From assembly GCA_036169595.1 (NCBI GenBank), contig CM069770.1, positions 62,001 to 126,000 of the forward strand: a DNA stretch of 64,000 bases, read 5' to 3'. Source of the stretch: Dictyostelium firmibasis. Lineage: Eukaryota; Evosea; Eumycetozoa; Dictyosteliales; Dictyosteliaceae. The notes beneath the pieces were generated by a model. That model was given only the letters and a program-made list of their open reading frames with translations. It was not told where the DNA came from and made no database searches. The stretch's first letter is position 1. Every line of letters starts with the position of its first letter. This document shows positions 1-12,338 of this stretch, one piece after another. The position numbers and the translations under genes were made by a program.

Positions 1-254
1 AATGAAATGCATTCGTCTGTAAAAATTTCAACAAAAAAAAAAAAAAAAAAAAAAAATTTTATTTTTCCCCCACTTTTTGGCGCACTTATTTGCGCGGGAA
101 ATTTTAACACACCCCACACCACACTTTGCGCGAAATTTTTAAAAATTTAAAAATTATCTTAAATATTTGGGAATAATCAAATAAATAAATGTATTCATAA
201 TATAAATATATATATTTAATATAAAATATAATTTAATGAATTAAATTTTTAATT
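1..254 (+). mobile_element. DIRS element, right terminal repeat remnant (subfamily 2)
   Basis: This is the inverted terminal repeat of the DIRS subfamily marked by a stretch of C-rich and GCGC-containing sequence near 67-135. The same repeat occurs in the opposite orientation at 2258-2520 and again at 31610-31823. The remainder of its element lies outside the window. It abuts DIRS fragment Z without a recognisable target duplication. It is a fossil fragment. Confidence 0.75.
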
Positions 255-433
255 TATTTGAAATTCCCAAATATTTAAGATAATTTTCAGAGAAATTCAA
301 GAGAATTTTCTGGAGATATTTTAGCTCGAAAAAATTATTGAAAAAATGAAAAATTTCGAGTTTGAAAAAAGTTGCCACGTGTCACGCACCTATTTTTTTG
401 AGTTTTGAGAAATTTTTCAGAAAGTAAAAACAG

Positions 434-441
434 TATAAATA
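434..441 (+). promoter_or_regulatory. TATA-like box of the DIRS left terminal repeat
   Basis: TATAAATA lies about 180 bases before the ORF1 start codon and downstream of an upstream block with GAA/TTC alternations. DIRS-1 terminal repeats are known to act as heat-responsive promoters. The same box recurs in the other subfamily-1 copies at 12339, 16749, 45824 and 52448. The right repeats carry it inverted, which would give antisense transcription. Confidence 0.5.
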
Positions 442-1650
442 GTGGCACTAAATATTGAAAACAATTTGATTTATTTTATTTGGGAATTCCTCCTATATAT
501 ATTTAAGATACACACACATAATTTATACAAATAATTAAAAAAAAAAAAAAAAAAATTCTTTTATTAATTTAATACTTTTTCTCTATCTCTATAAAAATAA
601 TTTTAGATATCAATAAAATAATGTCTACCACCGATAATAATAACCACGCTAGTAGCTCTACCGAAAATAATTCTAATTCTTATGAAACTAGAATGAAATC
701 GCTTGAGGATCAATCTCCAATCTCTCATTAGCTTTTACAAGATATATGAAAGAGCCAATCAGAGAGTCGTACGGTAACTCTGATAATCAACGTTCTAATG
801 ATGAATCTGAAACTGAGAATGAACAAGGTGATGATGAATCTATCGATCCAGTCGATGTTCCAACTGATTATCAACTATCAGAATCATTGCTTGCTAACTA
901 CAAACATTTAATCAATAATCAAGGTTTGTTAGTTGAAGAAAAATGTATCCTTAAGAAGAACGAAATCGCTGATGTTAACAAAATCTTTTGCTTTCCATCT
1001 AACTTCCAAGTGAATGTAGCTCCATTCGGTACTCCAGAAGGTATATCTGCTTCATCGAATCTCAAGAATAATGATACTGACTTGTACATTGTCGAAAAGA
1101 GAATCAATGACATATTGAAACCAATACTTTTACTTTCAAGTATGATATCATCCGATAAAACTGATATCGATACCGAACTCTTAGGTTACTTAGCTGACTC
1201 GTCCATCCAATTAGTTGTTAGTGCTCAAGCAACATTAGCTCGTGTTCGTCGTAACAATATCTCAAAAGAAATCTACGGTTCCGAAGTGGTCCAACCAATT
1301 AAGATCAAAGACACTCCAAAGATGTTTGATGATACCGAATCTGAACGTGTAAGAAAGTTAGCAAAGTCAATCAGAAAGAACAATGAAGCCAAACAATCAT
1401 TGTTAAAAGTTAACAATCAATCAAAGACAAACTTTAAGAAATCAACCAACACAGGTGGTAATAACACTACTGGAAGTAGTAGTGGGAGTAATGGCCGATC
1501 CAACAACTTCAATGGATCCCAAAGTAACGCTGCATCAGGTAGCAGCAATACCAAGTCTGGAAACGGTACCAATTATCGTTTTCAGAAGAACAAGAAGTAA
1601 ACTTACCAGTAGGTGGACGTCTCGTCCACTTCAAACAAGTTTGGAAAGAA

Positions 1651-2257
1651 TTGGGTCTTCCAAACTTTTGTCAAGAAGTAGTAAACGGATTAAAGGTTCC
1701 ACTACTTTCAAACTTCAAACCGATGCTGAACCCAATTCCGATTTCAATTCCAGAGGGTCCGAAATCGGATTGCATCACAAACGAAGTACAAGATTTATTA
1801 AAAGACAATGCAATAGAACAGGTACTTCCAAACCGTCACTCCCAACTCGTTTTTTACTCCAACGTGTTTACGGTTCCAAAAGCTGGAACGAATTTACATC
1901 GTCCAGTACTAGATCTAAAGAGGTTAAACCTTTTTATCAAAAACCAATCATTCAAGATGGAAGGTCTAAAGAGTCTGTCTTCAATGGTAAAACAAGGTTA
2001 CTACATGGTAAAACTCGATATCAAGAAAGCTTATCTCCATGTTTTAGTCGACGAAAGTTATCGAGACTTATTCCGATTCGTTTGGAAAGGAACTCATTAC
2101 AGATGGAGAACAATGCCATTCGGGTTATCGTCAGCTCCTCGAATCTTTACAATGTTAATGAGACCAGTACTCCGAATGCTAAGAGATATCAACATTTCCG
2201 TAATCGCCTACTTAGACGATCTTCTAATCGTTGGTTCAACAAAAGAAGAATGTTTAA
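1651..2257 (+). CDS. DIRS Z reverse transcriptase, partial
   Basis: This is the N-terminal and palm part of a DIRS reverse transcriptase, including KLDIKKAYLHV, PFGLSSAPR and the catalytic YLDD. A second open frame over the same bases is the overlapping recombinase frame that DIRS elements are known to use. It is a fossil fragment. Confidence 0.75.
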
Positions 2258-2448
2258 TTAAAAATTTAATTCATTAAATTATATTTTATATTAAATATAT
2301 ATATTTATATTATGAATACATTTATTTATTTGATTATTCCCAAATATTTGAGATAATTTTTAAATTTTTAAAAATTTCGCGCAAAGTGTGGTGTGGGGTG
2401 TGTTAAAATTTCCCGCGCAAATAAGTGCGCCAAAAAGTGGGGGAAAAA

Positions 2449-2485
<37 letters not shown>

Positions 2486-2665
2486 TTGAAATTTTTACAG
2501 ACGAATGCATTTCATTATAAATACCACACAGAAACTTTTACAATTTGATTTATTGAATTCCGACTAGGGAGGGTGGGTTGGGGCTAATATAAATATATAT
2601 ATTTAATATAAAATATAATTTAATGAATTAAATTTTTAATTTATATTATCATATATATATTTATA

Positions 2666-3254
2666 TTATGAAAGTTTGACTACAGTATTTAAGAAACCAC
2701 CAGATTTTTCACCAATAATTCTTTTATCATAAAAGGTATCTATTGTTTCATTTGATTTCCAACGACCCATCTTCTTGACGACATGAAATGGTACATTGTT
2801 AGACAATAACAGAGAGGCCATAGCGGAACGAGTAGAGTGAGATTTGAACTTTGTAATGTCAATACCTGATTTAGAGAGGTATGATTTGACAATAGAATTA
2901 ATATTATCTATTGATATTGGATCACCATTTGATAAAATAAAAACAGAGTTACAAGATTTTGTAGTTCTTTTAGGTTCAGCACTTTTAAGATATCTTCTAA
3001 GATGAAGTACTGGACAAACACTTGAATTAGAGTCATCTAAAGACGTTAATTCAATTACTGAAATATTAGCAGTATTATTCTTTGAATTTCTTTGTTCTTT
3101 TGCATTTATAACTGGTCCTTTGATATAGTGTTCATCAATGTATAAATCGTTGAAAGACCATTTAATTAAATCTGATGATCTTGCTAAACTAAACATTTTA
3201 CATAATACAATTGTTTTGTGTAAAAGAGATATGTATGTAAACTTTGGATACAAC
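2666..3254 (-). CDS. DIRS C tyrosine recombinase, C-terminal part
   Basis: This is the catalytic half of a DIRS tyrosine recombinase. It shows the first arginine (LARSSD), the HSTR box, the tryptophan of GRWKSN and the nucleophilic tyrosine of TFYDKR. The N-terminal part lies at 11849-12116 and 28320-28400 because E1 and DIRS A were inserted. DIRS elements integrate circular cDNA with this enzyme rather than with an integrase. Confidence 0.8.
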
Positions 3255-4120
3255 CCTCCGGTTTTTAGTATTGATAAGTTCATATTAAAATGACCAATAA
3301 TCTGGTGCATTCGATTTTATTTGTTATATAACCCGGGAAAAAATTAATTTAAAAATAAAAATAAAAAAAATTAAAATTTAAATTAAAAAAATATTTTTTT
3401 TATTTTTTTATTTTTTTAGATCTTGCGGAGTTTTGAAAAGCCTTATCAACACTCCAAAATAACCATGTCATAACAGAACAACAGGCCCTTTCATTATGAT
3501 AAGGTATCTTCTTGGGTTATATGAGTGTTTTAGATGTTTTTAATCAATAACTATGAAAAAAAAGTAATAATGTCATTTTAAATGGTGATTTTTTTTTTTT
3601 TTTTTTTTTTTTATATGTAAAAATTTTTTTTTTTTTTTTTTTTATATGTAAATTTTTATTATGTACTAATAATTATTCAAAAAAAAATTAAATAATAAAA
3701 TATAAAAAAATATAATATAAATAGGAAATTGTAAATGGTAAATATTAAAATAATTTTTTTTTTTTTTTTTTTGCATGTAAATTTTTTTTATATTTTAAAA
3801 AAAAAAATAATAAATAGATAAAAATATAAAAAAATAAAAAAAAAAATATAAATTGATTTTGTATTTAAGATCTTAAATATTAAAAAATATTAAAAAAAAA
3901 AATTAAATGAGAAAATAAAAAAAAAAAAAATATAAATAGAAATTGTAGATCGTAAAAATTCGAAATTGTTTTTTTATTTTTTTTTTTTTTATTTTTTTTT
4001 TATTTTTTAAATTTTAAATTAATATACGATCTACAATTTCTATTAATCTCAATATTATACAAAATAGGAAGTAGTCTAAGATGAAAGATTTCTACAAGAT
4101 TCATAAAAATATATTCAAAT
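3255..4120 (+). other. E1 5' terminal region, no gene seen
   Basis: This non-coding A/T-rich stretch separates the left end of E1 from its first start codon at 4121. The same sequence lies at 58020-58879 in the inverted copy. The first 360 bases are repeated almost exactly at 4138-4500, because element X shares this end. It holds long A and T runs and no other recognisable signal. Confidence 0.6.
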
Positions 4121-4921
4121 ATGGATAATAATAATAACCCTCCGGTTTTTAGTATTGATAAGTTCATATTAAAATGACCAATAATCTGGTGCATTCGATT
4201 TTATTTGTTATATAACCCGGGAAAAAATTAATTTAAAAATAAAAATAAAAATAATTAAAATTTAAATTAAAAAAATATTTTTTTTATTTTTTTATTTTTT
4301 TAGATCTTGCGGAGTTTTGAAAAGCCTTATCAACACTCCAAAATAACCATGTCATAACAGAACAACAGGCCCTTTCATTATGATAAGGTATCTTCTTGGG
4401 TTATATGAGTGTTTTAGATGTTTTTAATCAATAACTATGAAAAAAAAGTAATAATGTCATTTTAAATGGTGATTTTTTTTTTTTTTTTTTTTTTTTTATG
4501 AGTAAAAATTTTTTTTTTTTTTTTTTTATATGTAAATTTTTATTATGTATTAATAATTATTCAAAAAAAAATTAAATAATAAAATATAAAAAAAATAAAT
4601 ATAAATAGAAATTGTAAATGGTAAATATTTTTTTTTTTTTTACAAAAATTTCACTCGCATATTCACAAACGGCTTCTTTCATTTGGCAACTGAGAACATA
4701 TGTAAATTTTTTGATTTCCATCACTCCACTTCAAGATTTCATACATCCCACCTACCACACTCTCAAATTTTTTTGAAATAAATTTTTGCTGCTCGTCAGG
4801 AATATTTTTTTTTATTTTTTATTTTTTTTTATTTTTTTTTTCATTTTTTTTGAAACTATACAAATAATAACAATATATATAATAACAAGATTATATTTTA
4901 CAGGTGCATTAGTTCATTTTA

Positions 4922-5051
4922 AAATACATTTATATTAATGTATATACAACTTGTAGATTGACCTATTTTAAAATTTTAAAATAAACAATATTGTATATAA
5001 ATTTTAAAATAGGTCAATCTACAAGTTATATACATTAATATAAATGTATTT
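4922..5051. repeat. Large imperfect palindrome in element X
   Basis: Two arms of about 55 bases, both containing TTGTAGATTGACCTATTTT or its complement, flank a loop of about 20 bases. The same structure is present in the other X copy near 39668-39800, where the loop and one arm differ slightly. Retention in both copies suggests it belongs to the element. Confidence 0.8.
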
Positions 5052-5084
5052 CTTTTTTTTAAAAAAATTCATACCTACTTAATT

Positions 5085-5165
5085 TTTAATATATATTCTA
5101 TTTCTTCATATATAGATGACCATCTGTATCCATAATGGTTGCAGGCCAATATAATCTTACTAAAA
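5085..5165 (-). pseudogene. Tudor-like domain remnant in element X
   Basis: On the minus strand one frame reads LYWPATI and the adjacent frame reads GYRWSSIYEEIEYILK. Y1 has the continuous form YWPATIIGYRWSDIYGEIEYLLK at about 32910-32980. X therefore carries a frameshifted piece of a Y-type transposon protein. The other X copy has the same piece at 39550-39640, so the frameshift predates the separation of the copies. Confidence 0.65.
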
Positions 5166-5418
5166 TTTTTGGTAAACAGATGAAGACATTCTTAAAGTAG
5201 TACCAGTGTTAGATGAAGAAGAAGGTGTATTTCGTGGTGATGAAGAATAGGTAGTATTAGTAGCAGTGGCAGTTGTAGTAGTGGTATTGGATGATGAAGC
5301 AGGTGTATTAGATGATTGTGATGAAGAAGTAGGTGTATTAGATGATTGTTATGAAGAAGTAGGTGTATTAGATGATTGTTATGAAGAAGCAGGTGTATTA
5401 GATTGTGGTGATGAAGAA

Positions 5419-5542
5419 GTGGTAGTAGCAGTAGCAGTAGCAGTAGCAGTAGCAGTAGCAGTAGCAGTAGCAGTAGCAGTAGCAGTAGCAGTAGCAGTAG
5501 CAGTAGCAGTAGCAGTAGCAGTAGCAGTAGCAGTAGCAGTGG
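5419..5542. repeat. (GTAGCA)n microsatellite
   Basis: About twenty tandem GTAGCA hexamers lie within element X. The same tract on the other strand is expanded at 39105-39315 in the second copy. Open frames across it (Ala-Val or Leu runs) are an effect of the repeat and are not called as genes. Confidence 0.9.
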
Positions 5543-6052
5543 TAGGGTAGTGGTGATATTGAATGATCTTGATAAAGAGGCAGGTGTATTCAATGGTGGT
5601 GATGATGAAGAGGTAGTAGAAGTAGTATTGGTATTATTTAAAGAGAGTTTGTTATTGTGATGAAGAAGCAGGAGTATTGGATGATCATGATGAAGAAGCA
5701 GGAGTATTAGATGGTGGATCAAGAGGTAGTAGCGGTGGTGAAGCAGGAGTAGTGATGATCTTGATGAAGAAGCAGGATTATTGGAAGGTGATGGATGAAG
5801 AGGTAGTAGTAGTAGAAGTGTATTGGTATTATTTAAATCAAATAGATTTCTGAATTCAATATTTGACGATCCAAAAACGTATTAATGGGTGATGCATCAT
5901 CATCATTATCATATGAATAATTGTGATCTTCACTAACCATTTACAAATTGATCATCAATTTTCTCAAAACCAATATCAAAATCAAAGTCAAAATAATAAT
6001 AATCAAAACTAAAAACAATCCAGATGATAACCAGGATGTCTACGAAGACGAA

Positions 6053-6139
6053 GACGATGAAACAGAGATAGAGATTGGAATGAGGAACTATTTGATCAAA
6101 TAGTTCCTCAACCCAATCTTCCATCTCTGTTTCATCGTC
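6053..6139. repeat. Palindrome formed from the E1 acidic tail coding sequence
   Basis: An imperfect hairpin is centred on TTTGATCAAA, with arms GACGATGAAACAGAGAT and ATCTCTGTTTCATCGTC at the ends. The left arm is recognisable coding sequence for the C-terminal ETEIDWDEELFDQ tail of E1 (11505-11545). A coding segment has therefore been duplicated in inverted form. The same palindrome exists in the second X copy at about 38515-38600. Confidence 0.8.
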
Positions 6140-6822
6140 TTTATTGTATCAATATTTCAAATATAATACCATTTGTCAAAAAAAATAAAAAAATAAAAAA
6201 ATAAAAAAAAATAAAAAAAATAAAAAATAAAAAAAAATAAAAAAAAATAAAAAAATTAATTTTAATTAAAATATGAGATTTTTATTTTTAAAAAACACAA
6301 ATTTTAATTTTTTCGATTTAAATTTTATATTTTTTAATTAAATTATGCCGTTTCGCGTGCAGATCGATTATTTTTGCTGAACAAACCAATGCACCAAAGA
6401 CACCATAAAAATACTTTATTTCGGAGGGTATGGATAATAATAATATTAATAAAAATAATAATAGTTACAATAATATTATTACATGTGATACGGATGCTAA
6501 TGTCACCGATTCACCTTCAAGCCTTCAATTAAACAATAGTTTCAATCATGGGAATATTAATACAGAAAGTCAACCTTTAAATTCAAATTTTAGCACAAAC
6601 AGTACTAAATTTAATAAAAGTAGTGGCGACAGTGACAATGACGGTTGTTATGAATTAACACCAACTCATACACCAACTCAAACACCAACCCATTCTCCAA
6701 TCCATTCACCAAGCATTCACGAAGCTTCAAACCCACCATTATATATATATAACAACAATTATAATAATAATAATAATATTAACAATAATAATAATAATAA
6801 TACTAGTAATAGTAGTAATGTT

Positions 6823-7025
<203 letters not shown>

Positions 7026-7286
7026 CCTGTTAAATAATAACAACAATAATAATTCAACTTTAACCATCGAATATTTTAATAGATTGATTTATACTCAAAG
7101 AGATGGAAAGCATTTTTGTAACATTTGTAGAGTTGATAATAATAATAAAAGTTGTCGTGGTGGTTCTCAAAACAAAAAAGGTATAAGAAGACACATAAAA
7201 AAACAGCATTCTTCATTAATAACTCTTTCTAATAAAGACCTTCTAGAAAGAAAATATTTTTTAAATAGTAATAATAATGGTGTAAA

Positions 7287-7462
<176 letters not shown>

Positions 7463-8023
7463 TTGATGGCGTTAATACAAGTAATGATGTTGGTGGATTG
7501 ATTGTTACTAGAAGCTATTGTAGTGATAGCATCAATAGTAGTATTGTCAGTAATGGTAGCAATTCCAATAGTAGACAAAGAACAAATAAAATCAATAATA
7601 AATATTCCACACTTTAAGTTAAACAATTGGTAGTTAAAAGTGATGACAAGTATGGTTGTTCAGAATGTAGTGAATATAAATTGGTAAAGTATACCGATAC
7701 AATATATGACCACATTAGAAAACATCATGAACCACAATTAGAAATAATAAGAGTTGGTATCCAGGAAGAATCAAAATCAGAGGTAGAGGCAAAAAACCAC
7801 CAAAATAATGAAACATATGTTCCAAAACACTCAAAAAATATAGTGTGCGACCATACAAATTGTGGTTCGATAATTACATATTCAAATGCCCAAAATCATT
7901 ACAAAAAACTACATCATTATGGGTTCCCAAATGATAAAATAAATTGTAGGAGGTGCAAGGATATTGAATGTCTTGCTCGAATAAGTGAGGAAAAGAAATT
8001 AATCGAAGATCGTTCTAGTTCAA

Positions 8024-8307
8024 GTATGTATATTTTTGGAAGTGTGGGAAGCTGAACAAATAAATTTTTCTTTTTCAATTTTTCAATTTTTTTTTTTCAA
8101 AATTTTATTTTCAAATCATTCACCTCAAATAAAACATACTTTACATTATTTATTACTTATTTGTTTATTTTATTTTTTAATTTTATTTTGTGTTTGTTTA
8201 TTTTTTACAATAATCAATTATAAAATATAGTTTCACGATGTTTTTTGTTTTATTATACTATATGTATATACTAAAGTGTTGTTTTTATTTTTATCCATTA
8301 ATAAAAG
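8024..8307 (+). other. Intron 1 of the E1 gene
   Basis: The GTATGT donor at 8024 and AG at 8306-8307 join RSSS to VPFEHLVRDK in frame. The interval is very T-rich and has no coding potential. The inverted copy has the matching intron at 55967-56256. Confidence 0.6.
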
Positions 8308-8648
8308 ATGTACCATTTGAACATTTAGTACGTGACAAGTATTGTAACATGATACCATTCAGCAAATGGGGATATCATTGTACATCTTTAGGTTTAAGTG
8401 TACATTATTACAGTATTTCAAGAATTAAAAGTTTTTCAAGAATTTTGGCATCAAAAATTTATTTCCCTAAAAAATTACCCAATGGTTATTATATAGATAT
8501 CAAAAAAACAATCAAATTAATTTTAAAAATAGATAATCATGAAATTCAAGAAATGGAAGATAGTGGTCAATCAATCGATGATCTAAAAAACTATGTAATT
8601 GCATCAAATAGACAACAACCAACTAATAATTATAATAATAATAATAAT

Positions 8649-8707
<59 letters not shown>

Positions 8708-9623
8708 TAGTAATAGTAATAATAATAATAATAATCAACCAATAAACTTTTTATTACAAATGGATGGGTGTGTAATGAATAAAAACAAAACACACCCACA
8801 AAATGCTATAATGATAAAATCGATAAGAGATCACAAAACAACAACTCAATTAAAATCTCATATTGACGGAATATTATTAGGTGTATCAATTATGTCAGAA
8901 ACATATAGCAATTTAACAAAAGAGTTGAAACCAATTAGAGAAGAGCTCAATCAGTTCTTTGATACCGAGCACGGCCAAATCAAATTTGGTCAGGAAAGAG
9001 TTCAGTGTATTTTATTACACAGTTATGATTTAGCATGCAAGATTAAATTACTTGGGTATGGAAATATTTTTCATCCAAAATCATTTTGGAGGTGTAGTCT
9101 TTGTCAGTGCACTTGTGAAACCATTCATTCTTTTTTTTGGTTGTTGGATTTCGAAAAAAGAACTTATGAATACAATCAAGCAGCAGTTCAAAAGGCTATT
9201 AAAATGAAAAAAGATAAATATCAAGAAGGAGAACAAATTAAATCTTCAAAAAAGCACAATGGGATGATCGGTCCACCATGTTTAGATATTGATCCATGGG
9301 ATGTTATATTAGATACCCTTCACATGATTATGGGTGTAGTTAGATTTTACATCCGTCTGTTGTTGCAACCAATTGAAGAAAATAATGAATTATTGACCAA
9401 AAAAATAGAAGAATTTTTCAAAGTTGATTGCAAAGTAAATATAACAGAAAGTATATCAAAATTTACCTCTGGTGGTAATAAAGAAATCTCAAATAAGATG
9501 GTAGATCGTGTTGCATCAAGTATGGTCAATTATATGGAATTTGAGAGAATTATTAAAAACAGAGAAAAGTTATTCAATATTTTTGATGAATTTAAGGTTT
9601 CAAATAGACAAAAAATGACAAAA
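8308..9623 (+). CDS. E1 protein, DDE-like transposase core
   Basis: This exon holds a putative RNase H-like transposase core. Visible landmarks are MDG (first acidic residue, near 8760), a YDLACKIKLLG helix with the second acidic residue, a WRCSLC zinc-knuckle insert, and DTLHMIMG. The same order (IDGAG, LDLACLINILG, YRCPWC, PDFLHM) occurs in Y2 and Y1. The CxxC insert and the D-x-LHM box recall CMC/CACTA- or KDZ-type transposases, but that assignment is inference. There is a poly-Asn tract near 8624-8735. The exon ends at a GTAAGT donor at 9624. Confidence 0.65.
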
Positions 9624-9627
9624 GTAA

Positions 9628-9680
<53 letters not shown>

Positions 9681-9762
9681 GTTTAAATCATCTAATATAT
9701 AAAAAAATTTTAAACGTAATCAATCATATTCACACCACTAACCATTTAATATTATAATTCAG

Positions 9763-10214
9763 GTTAGATCTGTTTTTAATAAATTAGATTTCATGATTCG
9801 TTTGTTGTGTAGTGATGATCCAATTACAGTACCACAATGGAGATACATGGGATGGAGATTAATGGATCAAAGTATTGAAGTATTTAATATTCAGTAAGTT
9901 TAGTTTATTATATTTATCACCATTGGCCTAATATTATTAACAAATTATAACTTTATTTTATATAATAGAGATAATCAATTTACAACATACATACACAATT
10001 TTATAATTCATGCAGGTGATTTTAGAGCCAAGTTTGGAAACTTGGAAAGATTCTCAACATTTGGTGTTGAGGGTACACATCGATTTAATAGAACCATTAA
10101 AGAAAATGAAACCAATGGTTATAATGTTGGTAACAAAAAGTTAAAAAACAACCACACACCAACAATAACACCAACACCAACAGCAACAACAACAACAACA
10201 GCAACAGCAACAGC

Positions 10215-10273
<59 letters not shown>

Positions 10274-10913
10274 ATATCAATAATCTTATTAGTGATCAAA
10301 ACTATGATGAATATAATGAAGAGGATGAAGAATATAATGAAGAGAATGAAAATCAATTCGATGAGGAAGTTATCAAAAATAATAGCGACAATAATAACAA
10401 TAATAACAATATTAATAATCTCACTCTCCCACACACATTACAATACCAAATTTTATGGATAAATTTAATGATTAGAATATTCAAACATGGAGAATTGTTT
10501 ATGAACCAACTTGAGGCAACCAAAACTGAATTAGATCAAGTCAACAATTATAGCCGTGTTCAATCATCTCAATCGCGATCTTCATCATCACAGTCTTTTG
10601 ATTTTAAACAAAACCAATCCTCAATGCTAAAAATTGAAAAGAACAAAGAGGTTAGAAACATCATCAAAAATGAAAAGAAAAGAAATCACACCTCTCTTAG
10701 CTTTACAGAAGTATTTGGAGGATCCTTTCGCTCATTATGTGACATCCAATTCCCAACACATAAACCAAAATACAAACTTAACCAAAAGGTATCTACATGT
10801 TGGATTGAAGGTGTTAATGTAAATGCATCAGGGTATTCATCATGGCATGATGGATACATAGTTGGTATCAAATTTTTACTTGGAGTATTCTGTTATGATG
10901 TAAAATATCCAAA
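9763..10913 (+). CDS. E1 protein, middle exons with first Tudor-like domain
   Basis: There are two exons, about 9763-9893 and 9969-10913, separated by a 75-base intron. They continue the transposase C-terminal part, then a Thr-rich and acidic low-complexity segment. They end in a Tudor/agenet-like domain, where KVSTCWIEG, WHDGYIVGI and CYDVKYPK form the expected barrel pattern. The donor is GTACGT at 10914. Confidence 0.55.
10183..10273. repeat. (CAA)n microsatellite, poly-Thr coding
   Basis: This tandem ACA/CAA tract is in phase with the E1 frame and encodes a run of threonines. Confidence 0.85.
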
Positions 10914-10997
10914 GTACGTATAATATAAACATTTATTATTTTATTTAGAATACTTCTAATACTATAGTTTCTTTCATTTTATTTTATAAATATTAAG

Positions 10998-11553
10998 AGA
11001 ATTTACTAAAGATAAAAGAGATGAAATAATATACAATATTAAAGAGGACCTAATTGTACTTTTCGATTATAGTTTTGTAGCTTGTCCAAATGCTGATTTA
11101 TTAATGAATCAACATCACCGATTCCTCAAACGCTATGACCTCGTGGTAGCACATTACGATGGATTTTTCTTTGCTGGTATTATTCAAAGTGTTTTTGGCA
11201 ACAGAGTCCACAGAAAATATCTAGTAAAATTTTTTGATTTCAATCACTATCATGGTTTCATCAAAATCAACACTGATACCAAAAAAACCTTTATTAGACC
11301 AATTCTAGATGAATCACATCTGTCACTACAAATGAAATACAACCATTTACATATTGATGACAAATTTTCTCAAAACCAATATCAAAAAAATAATTATAAT
11401 CAAAACCAAAACAATCCAAATGATGACCAGGTTCAAGATGATGAACAGGATATCTACGAAGATGAAGATGAGGATGAAGATGAAGAAGAAGACGAAGAAG
11501 ATGAAACAGAGATAGATTGGGATGAGGAATTATTTGATCAAGTTTATTGGTAA
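10998..11553 (+). CDS. E1 protein, C-terminal Tudor-like domain and acidic tail
   Basis: This is the last exon of E1. DLVVAHYDGFFFAGII ... KYLVKFFDFNHY is a typical Tudor/agenet pattern, and it makes a tandem pair with the domain before it. An Asp/Glu-rich tail ending ETEIDWDEELFDQVYW follows. Tudor-like pairs commonly read methylated lysine or arginine on histones, so a role in choosing chromatin targets is an inference. Confidence 0.6.
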
Positions 11554-11848
11554 TAATATTTCAACTATGCTACAATCTGTCAAAAATAAAAAATAAAAAA
11601 AAAAAAAAATGAAAAAAAATAAAAAAAAATAAAAAAAAAAAAAATAAAAAAAAAAATAAAAAAAAAATAAAAAAATTAATTTTAATTAAAATATGAGATT
11701 TTTATTTTTAAAAAACACAAATTTTAATTTTTTCGATTTAAATTTTTTATTTTTTAATTAAATTATGCCGTTTCGCGCGCAGATCGTTTATTTTTGCTGA
11801 ACAAACAAACGTACCCAAGACACCATAAAAATACTTTATTTCGGAGGG

Positions 11849-12116
11849 ATTTAATTGTTGATAAGTATTTGAACACTTGATTTGCATCCCAAATTTCGTT
11901 ATATTTTGTTGGACGCAATTTATGGATACCAGTCATAATTCTTGTAATGAAAGGGTCATTAACAATTTCAGATTGATTCTTTAGAACTAATAATTGATTT
12001 AACATTGAACGATGGCTGTTGATTGTTGAATATGCTAATGGAGGTTGTAACTTGAATAGATATGTAAGATAATCCATGAAAACTACCAATGTTATGTTTG
12101 AAGGTTTGAGATTGTT
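11849..12116 (-). CDS. DIRS C tyrosine recombinase, middle piece
   Basis: This is the N-terminal DNA-binding part of the recombinase (FMDYLTYLFKLQPPLAYSTI, HRSMLNQLL). It is flanked by E1 on the left and DIRS A on the right, and it shows that 2258-3254 and 28320-31823 belong to the same element. Confidence 0.75.
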
Positions 12117-12338
12117 TTATATTATCATATATATATTTAAATTTATGAATATATTTATTTATTTGAAATTCCCAAATATTTAAGATAATTTTCAGAGAAA
12201 TTCAAGAGAATTTTCTGGAGATATTTTAGCTCGAAAAAATTATTGAAAAAATGAAAAATTTCGAGTTTGAAAAAAGTTGCCACGTGTCACGCACCTATTT
12301 TTTTGAGTTTTGAGAAATTTTTCAGAAAGTAAAAACAG

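Larger units (their letters stand above)
255..2257 (+). mobile_element. DIRS-1-like element fragment Z (subfamily 1)
   Basis: The fragment holds most of the left terminal repeat, the leader, ORF1 (gag-like, from 621) and the first part of the reverse transcriptase region (from 1651, containing the YLDD motif). It stops inside the reverse transcriptase where DIRS C begins, and no continuation was found beyond C at 31823. It is very similar to the DIRS A, B and D copies, so it is probably young. It is broken and truncated, with about one further break. Confidence 0.85.
4138..6428 (+). mobile_element. Element X, non-autonomous relative of E1
   Basis: X begins CCCTCCGG and ends CGGAGGG, and it carries the left end of E1 on one side and the right end of E1 (including the acidic tail of the E1 protein) on the other. 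It has no transposase. Inside are a 130-base palindrome, a remnant of a Tudor-like domain that resembles Y1 more than E1, a long GTAGCA repeat and a second palindrome. It is inserted a few codons after the E1 start codon, and the next in-frame ATG follows directly at 6430. A second copy lies inverted at 38218-40617. Confidence 0.75.

Noticed and set aside
5266-5550. Ala-Val repeat protein
   Set aside because: It is a reading of the GTAGCA microsatellite. The neighbouring frames are equally open.
5240-5560. CRISPR-like array from the regular repeats in X
   Set aside because: The repeats are uninterrupted tandem hexamers without unique spacers, in a eukaryotic element.
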